This document shows positions 40,804-53,966 of a DNA stretch of 64,000 nucleotides, in pieces. Source of the stretch: Membranipora membranacea (lineage: Eukaryota; Bryozoa; Gymnolaemata; Cheilostomatida; Membraniporidae); assembly GCA_914767715.1 (NCBI GenBank), contig OU612073.1, forward strand, positions 1,488,001-1,552,000. The letters are read 5' to 3'. The position numbers and the translations under genes are program-made. Below the pieces are notes generated by a model, which was not told the DNA's origin, made no database searches, and saw only the letters and a program-made list of their open reading frames with translations. Position 1 is the stretch's first letter. Every line of letters starts with the position of its first letter.

Positions 40804-41619
40804 CTATGCCTGTGTTTTTTGCATAGATATCTTTTCAGCATACATTCCACAGAATGCCCCATTGCATGGTCTAGTCCTTGTATCGTGTCTATAAATAAAG
40901 TCTCCCTGCTTACTGGAGCAACGCATCACAGAAACTCTGCGAGATGATCTTCTACATCCGCCGTGTGATCCGTAAGCGGTTGTCTCTATTTCTTGTCCAA
41001 CCACGTCAGGCATTACACTATCAATGTAGTATGCGTGGCGTGTCCCACAACTGAATGATGGAGGGCATTTGTTGAGCATTTGATTACCGCCATCCCCAGA
41101 AAACCGGAACCATTTACTCGCTAACCCATCATGGAAATCACAAGCATAGCCATCCTCAGAATATTTATCAGAAACATCGATGTTGGAGCCATTGTGGTCG
41201 AGTCTCCATGATCCAGTCAAATTTACAGCATTCGCACATTCAGAAGGTATTTGCTGACTTGTGCCACTCACTGTTGCATCTAAGGTTGGAGTCGTTGTTA
41301 CTTTTGACTGTATTGTTGCTGCTTCAGTAGCAGAAGTAGTCGTCCCCTTTATACGCTGACGACAAAGGTCAAGCTTTATCTTGAGGTCGTTGAAAAAAAT
41401 ATTTTCTACTTCTAGCTCTGTTTCAAAATTGTTATTCACTTCTCTGCGGCCAATGATGTTATTTGAGCCTTTCCAGCTAGGACATTCTTTGCTCAAAATT
41501 CTATATAGAATTTTCACTCGAGATTTGAGAAGATGAAGCTCCATAGTTGAGTCACGCTTTACTAAGTTCCCAACAGAGCTATGAGCTAGAAACACGATCA
41601 TCAGCATGAAAGTCTGCAT
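40804..41619 (-). CDS. Secreted D8C-domain protein (uromodulin/GP2/OIT3-type domain)
   Basis: A single uninterrupted frame of 271 aa, ATG at 41617-41619. Residues 1-17 form a signal peptide (MQTFMLMIVFLAHSSVG). A charged helical segment follows (about 25-90), then a Thr-rich linker likely to be O-glycosylated (about 91-125). The C-terminal half matches the D8C domain with its Cys pattern: SWRLDHNGS, YACDFHDGLASKWFRFSGDGG, LNKCPPSFSCGTRHAYYIDSVMP, GGCRRSSRRVSVMRCSS and CNGAFCGMY. In vertebrate uromodulin, GP2 and OIT3 this domain is extracellular and precedes a ZP domain; here there is no ZP domain, EGF repeat or membrane anchor, so the protein is probably secreted. It lacks introns, unlike most neighbours. 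The RRSSRR stretch replaces the common CC pair of vertebrate D8C. Confidence 0.85.
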   Translation of the reverse strand: MQTFMLMIVFLAHSSVGNLVKRDSTMELHLLKSRVKILYRILSKECPSWKGSNNIIGRREVNNNFETELEVENIFFNDLKIKLDLCRQRIKGTTTSATEAATIQSKVTTTPTLDATVSGTSQQIPSECANAVNLTGSWRLDHNGSNIDVSDKYSEDGYACDFHDGLASKWFRFSGDGGNQMLNKCPPSFSCGTRHAYYIDSVMPDVVGQEIETTAYGSHGGCRRSSRRVSVMRCSSKQGDFIYRHDTRTRPCNGAFCGMYAEKISMQKTQA

Positions 41620-42899
41620 CGCCGCTGAATGAAGTCACTGGGAATAATTCACCGAGAACCACCTTCTACCTTGTAGCTCTTAGATGTTGGCTCTGTGTAT
41701 GCAATGTACAAATGTATGCCACACGTGCACATAATTCTCTCGCCATATGTTTTTTCTCATACTTGAGGGGTATCGAAAGATTTTCCACCGGACATGAGAG
41801 ACTATAACAATCTGATCATACTATAAACTCACGAATCAACTGGACATTGTTTGGTATCTAAGTCGCTCATTGGCCGCATTTTCCTGTCAAAGAGTTTCAG
41901 GTGTCGGATTTGTAACAAAAATACGATCCAAACTTTGGTCTTATATTAAGCTTAGCAGTCTAGTAGACAAAAATATTTTGGTAGGTAAAAGATTTCTTAA
42001 CTTGGAATACATAAGATTGTATGAACACCGCTCCCAACATCGCTCTGGACATAAATATAATATGATTTAAGTTTATATATGGATAGCCAATGTGTTCGCT
42101 CTGATTACCAACACATTGGTGTGTATTTAGCTGTGTGTAGAGGTCAACAAGTTGCTTTTTAACTACTCTGTTATCTGTAAACTTTCTAGAAAACCTCTTT
42201 AAACAAATAAATAAATAAATATATGAATGCAACAGATAAACCACCCTCCCTGGATAAACATACTAATGGTTTATATAACTTGGAGTTTTCTGTTCTTGTA
42301 TAACCGAAAGAGAACTCCGAACGGAACTGGTACCGTGACTGAATAATACTGATTTATAAATGCTGTGAATGTGAATCCCAGAATACATCTCATCAGGTTC
42401 TTTCTACACATGCTGACTCTGACTTCAACAAGTTAAAAAGAATTCATGAATTTTCATCGATTGTTTGTAATTTTTATTAATTGGCTTAGGGAAAAAGGGG
42501 GAAATGCTAAAATACTAAACTTAGCCTGGGCACCCATCTACCCCAGCGGCCTGCCCAGGCTACCACTAAACTACTATTAGAAAAGAATTTGTCCAATAAC
42601 TGAGGGATTCATCAAGCACAGGTTATGAAGAACATCAAAGGGAAAGGTGATCAAATATGATCTTGCAAGTACTATATATATATATATATATAAATGTGTC
42701 TGTTTAAGAGTACAACCAACAAGAATTGATTTTTATACAAGTCGAATACTATAAAGCAATGTATGGCTCATATTGTGAAGAAAACCTAATCGGAAAATAT
42801 GTTTGTTCTAGTTGGTTATTTGAAATGTTTTGCTGATAAATGAGAGCATTGTGTAAGCAGGTAAAAAGAAATAAAGTGAGAGAATTGTGAGAAGTGGGT
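41620..42899. other. Spacer between the D8C gene and the transporter gene
   Basis: Upstream region of the D8C gene and 3' flank of the transporter gene. It contains the foldback at 42522 and a (TA)n run near 42675-42692. No gene is seen. Confidence 0.5.
42522..42564. repeat. Short foldback element of the TAGCCTG type with 8-bp flanking repeat
   Basis: Perfect 11-bp arms (TAGCCTGGGCA / TGCCCAGGCTA; 42522-42532 and 42552-42562). ACTAAACT occurs directly before (42514-42521) and two bases after the right arm (42565-42572). The ends match the larger hairpin at 57979. Confidence 0.65.
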
Positions 42900-45800
42900 T
42901 CACCGGTCTGATAACTTATTTAGTGAGCTGCTGCTACTACCCGGCCTGTTCATAGACAGTCTGCTTCCCATCATACTACCTCTGGTATTATTAACGCTCA
43001 ATGCTGAGTGACCGTTCAAATTTTTCTGTTGCTGAGTGTCTTCGACTTTCTTAGCGAATCGTCTGCTCACCCACATCATAGGGAGAACGACGATTCCACT
43101 AGCTATGAAGAACGAGCCGCAGACTCCGAATACCACGTCATAGCTGCCGGTGGCATCAAATATCCAACCTGTAAAAAGATAATCAATGTTTTTAAAACAT
43201 CCAAAATAGTGCCAATGTCAATAGAAGAAATTGGGTAATCTAATATTTCTTCGACGCAGCTTAGAATGACATTCAGTTCATTGCTACAGATTGAATTATC
43301 TTGGCCTTAGATATGTTAAGATAACATGACCATTTTCCATGAACATGGCTTTTTTTTTAACAATGCTTCAATGCAATTAGTTCGTGATCATTTCTGTCAA
43401 ATCTAGACATATCAGCGATACTGGATTTAATCCCCGGCTAACGGCCCAAATCGTGGTTGGCGTCGCAGCTTTGCGTGTGTGCCTTCTATACAATTCACAC
43501 AAGCAAATTATGGTTGTTACCGGATTACATCTACATGGCATGTGTAGGAATTGGAAGGGGATTTGCTGATTGGAAAATTAATGAAATCAATGAAGATTAT
43601 CAGTTGATATTTTGATGATTGAAATGTCAACTGCCTCAATTCATGGTCAGCGTAGCCCTTCGTAAATGAGACAGCATGCCATCCCACAGCATCATTGTAT
43701 TATAATGTCAGCTGCCTCAGCTTCATCAGGGGATTGCTAATGAATTATTGAGCCGAAGCACTTCCTGACAGAAGCTGATGACATCATTGTTAGTGCTCAC
43801 TGATTTCAGAAAACCTATTTGTGTATCCACAGCGAAAAAACGTAACGTAATTATGTAAAAGCATCGAAGATTGTAAAATATGTTATGTTGACTCAATTAT
43901 CTATAGGGCTGTGTTATTTTTAACAACATTAGACAATTATGGCACCTGTGTCTTTTTTTTTATATTTCCTAAAATATCTGGTAATTATTGAAGAGAATTA
44001 TTTTCAAAGACAGTGCAATATGAGCCATTGAATAGATGACTATTAATTGAAAAGGTGGGTGTTCTCTTAATTATAGAAGTAGGGAACTTATCAATAAATA
44101 GCCATAACCAGCAGATATGAATCAAATAACCATATTTCTCGTTAGTTAGCGAGCTTACCTGCCGATGATGGGCCGAGAAATACTGTGAATCCAGCAGCAA
44201 ACATTGTCATCCCGAATCCCGTACATATCTTCTTGTTGCCGATAATATCCACCAACACAGTGCATTTAAGAGTCACCGTGCACCCTGGAACAGATGACCA
44301 ATCAAACAGATGAAATGAAAACACAAACAAAACTTTGAATTGTCAGAAGATGATTTTCTCATTTTGTTGTGTGTCATGTCTGACCTCCAGAGAGTTTAAA
44401 TGTCTGCGAGGCTATTTTGTCATCTTGCTCATCAGCCTTTTCCTTGTGTGACTTACGCAGGAATGGGTTAAATGGAAAAAAACTTTGTTTTTTATTCTAG
44501 ATCCTGTTTGATTTTACTTACCTGCAATTGTTGCTGCTCGTCTCTACTGTCCGCCGCAAATTGTCAGAAGAGGCAGAGCAACTCCAAATGCACTAGTTTC
44601 TTATTTGCAAATTAAATAGTTGATTAATTATAGTTTGTGTTTACAAAATAGTTGATTCACTTACCATACATGAGTCCATAGATTCCACAGTAGATCATCT
44701 GATGACTGAGCAGCGGTCCAAAGTTAAACAGGGTCACGACCCCGGCAGCTATAGCTACACAGGCGTAGAGATACGCTCTCTTCTCTTTTATGTACTTCAC
44801 ATCAGCAAGAAATCCGAACACTAATCTACCGACAATGTTAGTCACTCCAAACACTGACATTAGGAAGCCAGTGCTCTCCTTATTTATCCCGAATGAGAGT
44901 GCTCTGTCAACTATGAACATGGAGGGAATATAACCTACTAGCTGCCTCATGACAGTACCGAGCAGGTAGAGCATGTATGCGCCATTTTTGAGAAGTTTGA
45001 CGTCAAATGAGGCTTTGGTTATTTCTCGCAGTAGAGTGCAAAACCTCTCGCATCTACTTTCGGCGCCCATAATGGAGGAATATTTATTATAGTAGTGCAC
45101 ACTGGCCATATACATCCCACTGTTGTCCATAGGAGTCAACACCATAGGAAACTGAGCATGTGTCGCTTTCACAAGGGAGGCAATTCCATGTTTGCTGAGT
45201 TTGGATTTCTGTCTCATTTTCTTATGTTCCTTCAGAGGGATGACCAACGCTCCGAACACGACACCTTGAAGCATGATTCCAGAAAACATGAGACAGGTGC
45301 CCTGTAGCCCGAGCTCATCGAGGAGGTAGGTTGCTAAGGGTGGGAATATGAAGAACCCTAGTCCTGAGCCTGTTGTTGAGATTCCATTGGCTATTCCTCT
45401 TCGTTTGCTGAAGTAGAAGCTTACAACTACAGAAGCAGTTTGACTCAGCATACTCATTCCTACACCTGTCAGATACAGATGGAAAAGAAATCAACATCAA
45501 CCTCACAAACAAAATATTCCCCATCATGTAACATTTACGGTTTCCATTAAAAGTGTAACAGTGACTGACAAACAACTGAAATTATAGATGAATAATATTT
45601 CTGAGGTAACGAGGCCAAATTTCCACCTATAAAGTTTTTGCCATGCTCATGCTGTTCCCAGCAACTTACTGTATTTTTTTAAAACATCTTATTTCTAACT
45701 TATCGGGGTTAACCAGGAAATGGCGTATTAGTCGCCCCCTCCTAAAAGAGAATCCCCAGCTATCTTGTTAATCATTGAGGTAAGAAAAAAATATTTGTAA

Positions 45801-48800
45801 CTTACCAGTAATAACGCCCATAGTCATATACAGGAAGTATATATTTGGTACGAAGCCACTAATGAGGGTCCCAGTAGCCATCAGTGTCGCCCCTAACATC
45901 ATTACTACTCTCGCTCCATAGTTAATAATGAGGGCACTCGCCAGAGGACCTGAAGAAAAGTAGCAATATCAGTTATACGGCAACACAGTACCACAACACG
46001 GAACCAAAGTTACAAGGTACCACAACTTATTTCTGTCTACTGTGGCAAGGTTCTAGAGACTATACAAGGTTTGGCCTGAAAGAGTTGAAAATATGTCATA
46101 TTGGCAATTACATCTAATCCACGGAGTTTACTACATGTTACTATCTATAATGGGAGGAATGACCCTTCACAGGCTGTCTCAGCGCATGGTCTCCGTTCAA
46201 ACAGCCTGCTCAGGTGGCCCGCACAGAGAACCTGCTCTAGTTAGGATACCATCAGTTTTTACATTCATTAACGCTCATTCTCACAATGCAATTCCATGGC
46301 AGATCAGGTAAATTTTATAGGATTAGTCAGCGTCCTGATATAGACAGGTAATTTAGAGAATAACACTGTTATACTGATACTCATCAAGATTCTAATATTC
46401 AGCACATAAGTGAATTAAATTTGCATCTGATCATGGTAATCAACACAATTTCAGAAATTATATCGAAATACTTAATCTTAATCAGTCAAAGGAAAAAAGG
46501 GCAAAATGAAATTGGTGATTTTGTCGGTACCCTGGTGGCACTGATCCGATAGGCTCAGCAATTTCAATGCTAGCTAGAACAGCTTGTTTTATATTTCATT
46601 TTTAAGGATGCTGCTGGAACAAAAACAAAAGACATTGGTTGAGCAATTTCATCTCGGCTTCACATTACATTTGACTGCCAAATAGTCAATTTCTCAAGAT
46701 TGTTCTGGAGAATAGATTTAAGAATTTGGAAACTGATATTCTAAAGGAATGATAATAGAAGCCCAGCATACAACAGCCCTATCAGTTATTTATAAGCTCA
46801 TCACTCGGCAGCAGGCAGGCTGGCAGCAGTTGTTCTTGCCAGTCATTCATTGTCATCGATGCCAATGAACTCTTGTTATATATAATTCAGAGGATTATGT
46901 TAAGCCAATGATTATTTTGATGAGTGATCAGACAAGATAAGATAACATTGTTATACTCTTATTACTAGGTCTTAGTGATACTGACTACACTTCCAGCTGT
47001 TTTTAGCAACAGCAAACCCCATTTCAATGATAATTAGGTTCCCCTGTTATTGTTGAGTTGATGCCAGCATTTTCCCAAAGTACAGTAAGTTAGTACAGTG
47101 CATGCATGTGCAGTCCCCTATTTACATAGCGGTCAATGTCCGAAGAATCAAAGTTTGAGGACTCAAACTGCTGCCAAGCACAGCTGGTAAATATAAGCCT
47201 AATTGTATGTATGTATGTATGTATGTCATTGTATTCATCTCATTCACTGAGAAATAAAATGTTTGTGTAATGTGCTCTGGGTAAAAACTTATAAAATATT
47301 GCACCAAAAATAATAAATAAATATAATAAAAGACACACAATCTATTTAGTTATCTATTGTTGTTATGGCTATCACCAAGCTTCCCTAGCAGTCCGGGTTT
47401 TGCCAATTGTTTTGTAACCAATTGGAGACACATTTTCATGCGGGCAAAGCTTCATTGTGCTATATACACTATTTAATTTGGCAGACAATAAAATTGATGA
47501 ATGATCCCGCCACCTTCCTGCCCAGATTTACCCCATGACAATCAGATTTTTTGGTTATTGGAATTTAAAGGTTGCTGCAGTTTAGCCGTATTTAAAAGTA
47601 CCTAGGTACTAAAAGACTTTGCAGATGAACACTTATTTTTTTTGTCTCACAAATATATTATTAAGAAAATGTCTGCATTTTGTAACCACACGCTAGAATT
47701 CAGCTGAAGGCATGAAATCTATGGATATTCTACAGATCTCTCCGCGCCCGCACAGTCCCGTGCAATTGGCAGCAATCCAGATGTACTCCTTATGGCGTGA
47801 AATTGTGTCATATGAGAAAAATAACCTGTTTGTATCGGAAATAATAGTCAATTATAAATGAAATATTTTCAAGGTGTTAACTTCAACTCTGATTTTACAC
47901 TTCAAACTATAAGCTTTGGAAGATAAGTATATAATTCAAATTAATTGCAATGATTTGGTTTTATTGTTTGCGATCATTGCTACAGTGAATTCAAACAATA
48001 TTAACAGAAATCATTAACGTAATAACTAGAATCCAAAGTGGCAATCAGCAAACAATACACTCAACATGTATATCAGAGACACTAAGGCCGGTTTCCCCGG
48101 CCAATTGTGTGTTGACCCTTATTAACAAGACTCAAATCCTAACAACTACAAACAGGTTGTTTCCCTCCCGCCCCTGCACTCATCTCTATCTTTGTTGGCA
48201 GTTTCTCAGGCTTACGCCTAAATTAGGCCGATATTTCCCAAGTAGATTACTTTATGGACTTCCCAAGAAGCCAAGTAACCTACTCTGATATGTGTGTCAA
48301 ATAGTTGACCTAGTCGGATGTTTTTATGACAGTGGTTTTAAAAGTATTTATGTGATTTCATTGCTAACTGTTGAAACGATAGCTGAGACCAATGTGATGA
48401 TGGGTAACAGGACCAATTTGTGAACAAGTCATGATAACAAACAGTTTGTGCAAAAATTTGATACACGCAAAACTAATGTTTATCCAACAACTGATACAAA
48501 ACATCTCAATCCTTGTCTTGCCTAACTTTTGCTAATTCTAATTTCTGCCAATGCCTGGTCACTTTATGCACTGGGGATTTATAAACTCTCATAATTACCT
48601 AACTTTTGAACTTTCCATGCTTACTATTTGAATTCTTGCCGCTATTTCGTTTGCACCGATGTAAGTTGTTTCATTTTGACCAGCGAGAAAGGGAGAGTAT
48701 CTCGTTTCATGTCTGAGCATCAATTTTTGAGATTTATTAGCCAGGTGTCTGCTTGTATTAACGCCTGGGATTAGGTGAACTATGTATCCAAACCCTTTAT

Positions 48801-51403
48801 GTAAATAAAGACAGGCAAAACAAGAGAGGGCAACAGTCGCGGTGTCACAGCCCGGCTAAGTCTGGTGGCATATGCAGGACTGTAGCTTAGGAAAAATGGC
48901 AGGGGAGGGAGAAATCTTTGAGGGTGTGAAGTATTACCAGGTTATGTATTGTGAGCTCCTCTTGGGGAGTCTAGTCTCCGATGCGTTTCACTGATATAAA
49001 TAGCATATGGAAGTCCAAAATGAACTGTTTCCGACATGGAATTTAATTATAGCATTTTTAGGCCACTCTATTGAGCATACTAGAGGAGGCAGAACGTCCC
49101 TGCCTCCCTTAGAACTACGGGCCTGATATGAGAGACCTGAACACATTTTGAGGGGCACTTGTTCGCACAGTTAGCGAGTGTGACATTGATTTAAAACTGC
49201 CTTCTTCACATTGTTTAGGATGCTTGTACGCAAATTAATAGTAAAATTTTATAACTCTTTTGTTTGAAAGAAAATTCAAATCCGTTTTAATTTCCTTGAT
49301 GAAACATTGAAATGTTCCAATGCCAATTAAAAGTGACATCATTCCGAAATTAATATCACAAAAGTTGTAATATGCTTATTTTTGCTCACGTTTAGCTGCC
49401 ATTATTGCAAAACCCACAAGAGTGTTCACTTGATTTAGTGTGGAGAAATCTATTTGTGATGCTGCTCAGCGAGGTATTAGCTTCATAAGTTTGAGTGAGA
49501 CCTAGTATGTGACTCTAAAATATGTGAAAGGGGAATGTACTAGTATGTGTTAAGCTTCCCGGATATATAAATCAAGTAAAATTTGTAATAATTCTATTTG
49601 GGTCAAATAATCCTCATGCTAATACCATACAAATTTATAAATAAATCTCAAAGACAAAGAAAGACCTAAAACAGAATGAATATTGGCACACAAATTTGTT
49701 TCTTGGCCTAGAAATGTTAAGCTGAGTAAAATATTCTGTGTCGTCCAAAATCTTTCCGAAAATTTAGGGATTGCGAGTTGCCATTATCGAAGATACAGTA
49801 AACTTATATATTTCCCATCTCAACCTGTCAATGCAATTCATTACCAAATAATCAAAAGTTTTCATTATTTATGCTGTGGTTTTTCATACAGCAGCAAAAA
49901 TTTAAATGTCAGCTCGGTAGCAACGGACTGCAAAATTCGGGAATGCAACATTACCAGACACTATAGTCTACTTTACCAGACTTCTTTATCAGACTACTTT
50001 ATCAGACTATATAATCAGACTACTTTATCAGACTATTTTATCAGACTGCATTCGAATAAGTCTGAGCACACAGACTACTTACTGAGTAGAGCTTGCAGTG
50101 AGAGTTGTACAGATAGAATAGCTGAAGTTTGTAGACTGGTCGATTTAAACTCATCCATCAGATAAACATACATGGTACCAAACATACACAGCGTACCGTC
50201 CACAAGAAGGTTCTGAAAGAAGCAGCTGAACACCACTACCCAACCCCATCCTACAAAATAAACATGGCAATGAGACTCCGAGCATCTTCAATAAGGTTGC
50301 GTTTGTAGATTGTAAGGCGAGATTTGACAATTTTTTATTCGAGCACAACCTATTCAAACTGTGGCTGAGTAGGAGCACCAAGAGGCTGGCTGATATTTTT
50401 GATCATAAAATGGTAGCTTTTAAATAAACTTTTATATCAACAGAAAATATAATAGTATATATCTTCTTAATCTAAGCTTTGAGATAAGCGGGTTTTTGAG
50501 GCAGATTCAACTTATAGTTTCAAATAATTACGAGCAGAATGAAGCGCTCATCATGACAATGAGGCTGCCAAGCAACGGTGGATGTTAGCGATATGCAAGC
50601 TAGATAGTGTGTGACCGTGATTACCTGAGTTTTCTAAAACAGACAATTAGTGCAGATTTAAAATGATCATCTAATAATAAACACCCACATTTAAAAACAA
50701 GTGATTAAACCTGCTATAAAAAAAAAGTGCCTTGTACTGGAATGATTAAAAGTACTCAAAGTACATGTGATATTCAGCTGATAATCTTAAAATAGAATAG
50801 CTGCTGAATTCTACTGCACCATGTTCTAAAAGAAAATATTCTGCAACAAGCGCTGAATTCTAAACAATTTTTTTTTCAACATACCAACGATTTGAGAATT
50901 AAAATTTACAAAATCTTAAAATTGGAAGTTTTTCTAACATAATCTATCTCATTTGAGCAAACCGTAGTATGCAGGCAAGTAGCCTGAATAGTATAGCCAT
51001 ATATATTTTGTAACCTGCATAATACGGCATGAGACTATAAATATCTAGACTTACCTCCATCCGGCTCAGATTCTGGTTCAGCATCTGGTACACTGAGAGA
51101 CATTTTACTGACGCTCTTCTTTTTGTCCTTGAGTTGTATACCTGATACTGATAGCCTGTCGCTACACTCACTGCCTGATCCATCGGATCTACAGAAACTA
51201 ACCCTGTCATATCCATCTATAGATAACCTGTCCTTATGTGTCAGCTTCTCATCAGGTAAAAGTTCATCCGACTCCTGGTAGCCATTACTGTAAGGTGCCC
51301 CTAGGCTGTCAGGCGTCGTGTTTGACAGTGGGTCATTGCTGATGACGATCTTAATACCATTTGCTTTGTGTAATTTGTTTGGTGCTTGGTGATTCTCCGA
51401 CAT
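42900..51403 (-). CDS. SLC16 (monocarboxylate transporter-like) major facilitator
   Basis: Six exons on the minus strand: 51055-51403 (ATG 51401-51403), 50083-50250, 45806-45949, 44665-45465, 44159-44284 and 42900-43168 (stop). All internal junctions are phase 1. The product is 618 aa. A hydrophilic, Ser/Asp-rich N-terminus of about 115 residues precedes the family signature DGGWGWVVVFSCFFQNLLVDG (TM1), split exactly by an intron. Then come SALIINYGARVVMMLGA, the second signature FYFSKRRGIANGISTTGSG (TM5 region), a central cytoplasmic loop (KEHKKMRQKSK...) and the second six-helix half. It ends with GPSSAGWIFDATGSYDVVFG and a Ser-rich tail. Family knowledge: SLC16 members are plasma-membrane transporters of lactate, pyruvate, amino acids or thyroid hormone. 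The substrate here cannot be read from sequence. The N-terminal Ser-rich cytoplasmic region may carry phosphorylation sites. The second intron is 4.1 kb. Confidence 0.93.
45950..50082. other. Long second intron of the SLC16-like gene
   Basis: A 4.1-kb intron with no supported exon or gene on either strand. It includes a (TATG)n run at 47204-47226 and a tandem repeat at 49971-50047. Confidence 0.5.
49971..50047. repeat. Tandem TTTATCAGACTAC repeat
   Basis: About six to seven degenerate 12-13 base units of YTTTATCAGACTA. They end about 35 bases inside the intron from the minus-strand donor at 50082, so the array occupies the start of the transporter's second intron. Confidence 0.85.
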
Positions 51404-53966
51404 ACTTTCGCTGTTTTTAAAAAAAAATTCCTAGTATTGTCTCCAGTGAAAATTAAAACAAGTTTAAAAGAAGAGAAACTTATAAATCCATTTTCAGCGT
51501 TGCTCAATTGAAAAATTCCTAATGACACCTGTAAGTCCTTGTCGACAGTTTGAAATTATCTGTGACAGTCAGTGCATACTAAGGTCACCTGTTGTCAGCT
51601 CTCTGACTAGATGCAGCAGTCAATAGAAATCTTTTATCTAATTAATCTGAGTAAAGTAACGTACATTGCCTCTCATTGAAATGCTGCTCCTAAACCCCAA
51701 GTGATCCAATTTCCCTGATTGGAGTTCTCTCCTATATTATATAGCCTTTATTCAAGATGAAATTAGATCAACATCTGATATCTATCATATTTATAGGTTC
51801 TCACCTTTGTAGACTTGTAACCTACCCAGTATCATTTTGTGATAGCTGTTTATTAGAAGGCTGCTCTGGTTCCTAAGGCTAAGAAGGAAGGTATATCGAC
51901 TGTTCACAGCATGTTTTATATATGTGGTGAAATGATCGTGGTGTGGTCTAAGGGATATTACGCAGTCACGCAGACCCCTGGGGCTCTGACCTCTCTCCGT
52001 ATGCATAATCCAACCTGGCGCTCAATACCTGTGTAGAACAAAATAAACATCCGTCAGCAGTTTGGCTGAAAGCTTAAATGTCAATTTGCTGCATAACACA
52101 AACATATTTAGAGATCGCCATTGCCCTACAGGAGACTTTTATCAAAAAAGGAATATGGCAATGAGCAGCTTGATTTTTTGGCAAAAGATTATTTTCTGTT
52201 ATGCTAAAGATTAAGCAACATTACTGAAAATCAGAAGAGGATTTATCAATTAGACAATCCATTCATCCCAAATTAATACCTACGGATCAATTTCGAACTG
52301 TATTGTTTTCTAGCTTCAGCAATTAATACTGGCATCACAAAACAATTTGGAACTTGTGTGGGAGCATATGAACCATATTTTGCCCTGCTGTATCGACGAA
52401 CACAACTGCTTGCCTATCAAAATGATATATCAACATTCCTAATGCTCGTTAATTTGATTAGTTCGTCCAAGGATACCCTTTACAATATAAATCTTAAGCT
52501 AGATATCATTGACCATGGTCATTATATAGGCACACACGTGATTCCACAATCTGTAAAATACAAGCCAATAATTTTTTAATAAAATTGACCTGAACAGCGT
52601 AGGAAGCTAAAGCATTCCCACTCCATCATTTTTAGTCCCTATACTGATTGGGGATATGAGGGCTTAAATTTACAGATTTGGGCGCTAGGCATCAATAGTT
52701 TTGGGCCAAGCCATTTTTTACAAAAGCTCATATCTTAATTATGAAACAAAACATAGAGACTGAAGCATCGAAGACAGAACGTTGTGTAATGTTTTGTTAG
52801 GACAAAACTTAGCCGTGCCTGGAAACTGTCCTATATTGTATTGTATATTGTATTTCAAAGTCAATGTCCTCTTGTAGATTTGCAATGTTAGTCCACCACA
52901 GCTATACCACATTCGACACATAACAAGGTCACAATAAAGAGCCACCGACTGGTTACATACACTAGACAGTCCCGATCAGGTCATAAGATGTTGCACTTTC
53001 AGATGCTGATAAACGGGTCTCAAAACATGTGGAAACCGTAGGGAAATAGTTTTGAAGCTGTGACTCTCAAAAATATTATTGCGTTTGTCTAGGAGCTTTG
53101 TGAGAATTTGTGAAAAGATCCGGCTTCTGTAGCAAACAAAGGGCTGTGCAAGTATCACATGACCTAAACTATCTGTGGAGGGCTGCTTTCAGAAAAACCA
53201 CAACCTTTATTGCTTTGCATGGCACTCTAGGATAGTAAAGACACATACATGCAATACATGTTTTGGAGTGCACCACCCCCCCCCCCCCTCCATATTGCAG
53301 CCGTCAGCAGCCTGTCAGCAGAGCAAACCCGACATGTACTAGCCAGGGCGTTTAGACATATAGTGACAGAGATCGGGGTTTAGAGACCTTGCCTGACCGC
53401 GTTTTCATTTTGATTTTTAGTAACATTGACTATTTGAGGGGTTGAGCCTACAGTCTAAGGAGTTAAAATTTCTGATAGCGGCGTCGCTTGATTATGTAGG
53501 CTCTGATGATAATACCCAGCAATGTTATAGACAGAAGACAAAGAGCAACCATTGGTATAATTATACCTACTCACTCACTCATCACAATTCCTGTCGTTTT
53601 CATGAAGAAACCACCTACAACCTCAAGCAGTGACTGAAAAAAAATAACTTCATACAGAGAAAGAGTAGAGTCAAGCAGGATTTTAGTTGTATTATTCTTG
53701 ATACCTTGTTTTATGGAGTTTATGTTTATGTTTAGTTAGTAAAAAGGAGACAACTCTGAAAATATTGGTTAGAAAAGCTACTTGAAAACTTCTACTTGGA
53801 TTAGCCCCTGCAGGTAATTATAGTTGTATGATATAGATAATGCACACATAAACAGAAGTTTGTTACAAATAGTTCAATTTTTCTTCTCATTTTCATTCTT
53901 GATTAGTCATCTGGATTTGTTTTCAGAATATTTTAGCTTTCTGTTTCAACTTTTAAGGCAGTAGAT
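51404..53966. other. Intergenic region between divergent SLC16-like gene and PSMD13
   Basis: A 2.6-kb spacer that should hold both promoters and leaders. It is AT-rich; a C-run lies at about 53274-53288. A 5' non-coding exon of either gene may lie here but cannot be placed. No other gene seen. Confidence 0.5.

Noticed and set aside
43008-43238. 76-aa plus-strand frame with a hydrophobic start
   Set aside because: Lies antisense to the last SLC16-like exon, whose family match is clear.
46093-46311. 72-aa plus-strand frame in the SLC16-like intron
   Set aside because: No splice partner, domain or coding-like pattern; it sits within a 4-kb intron on the opposite strand.
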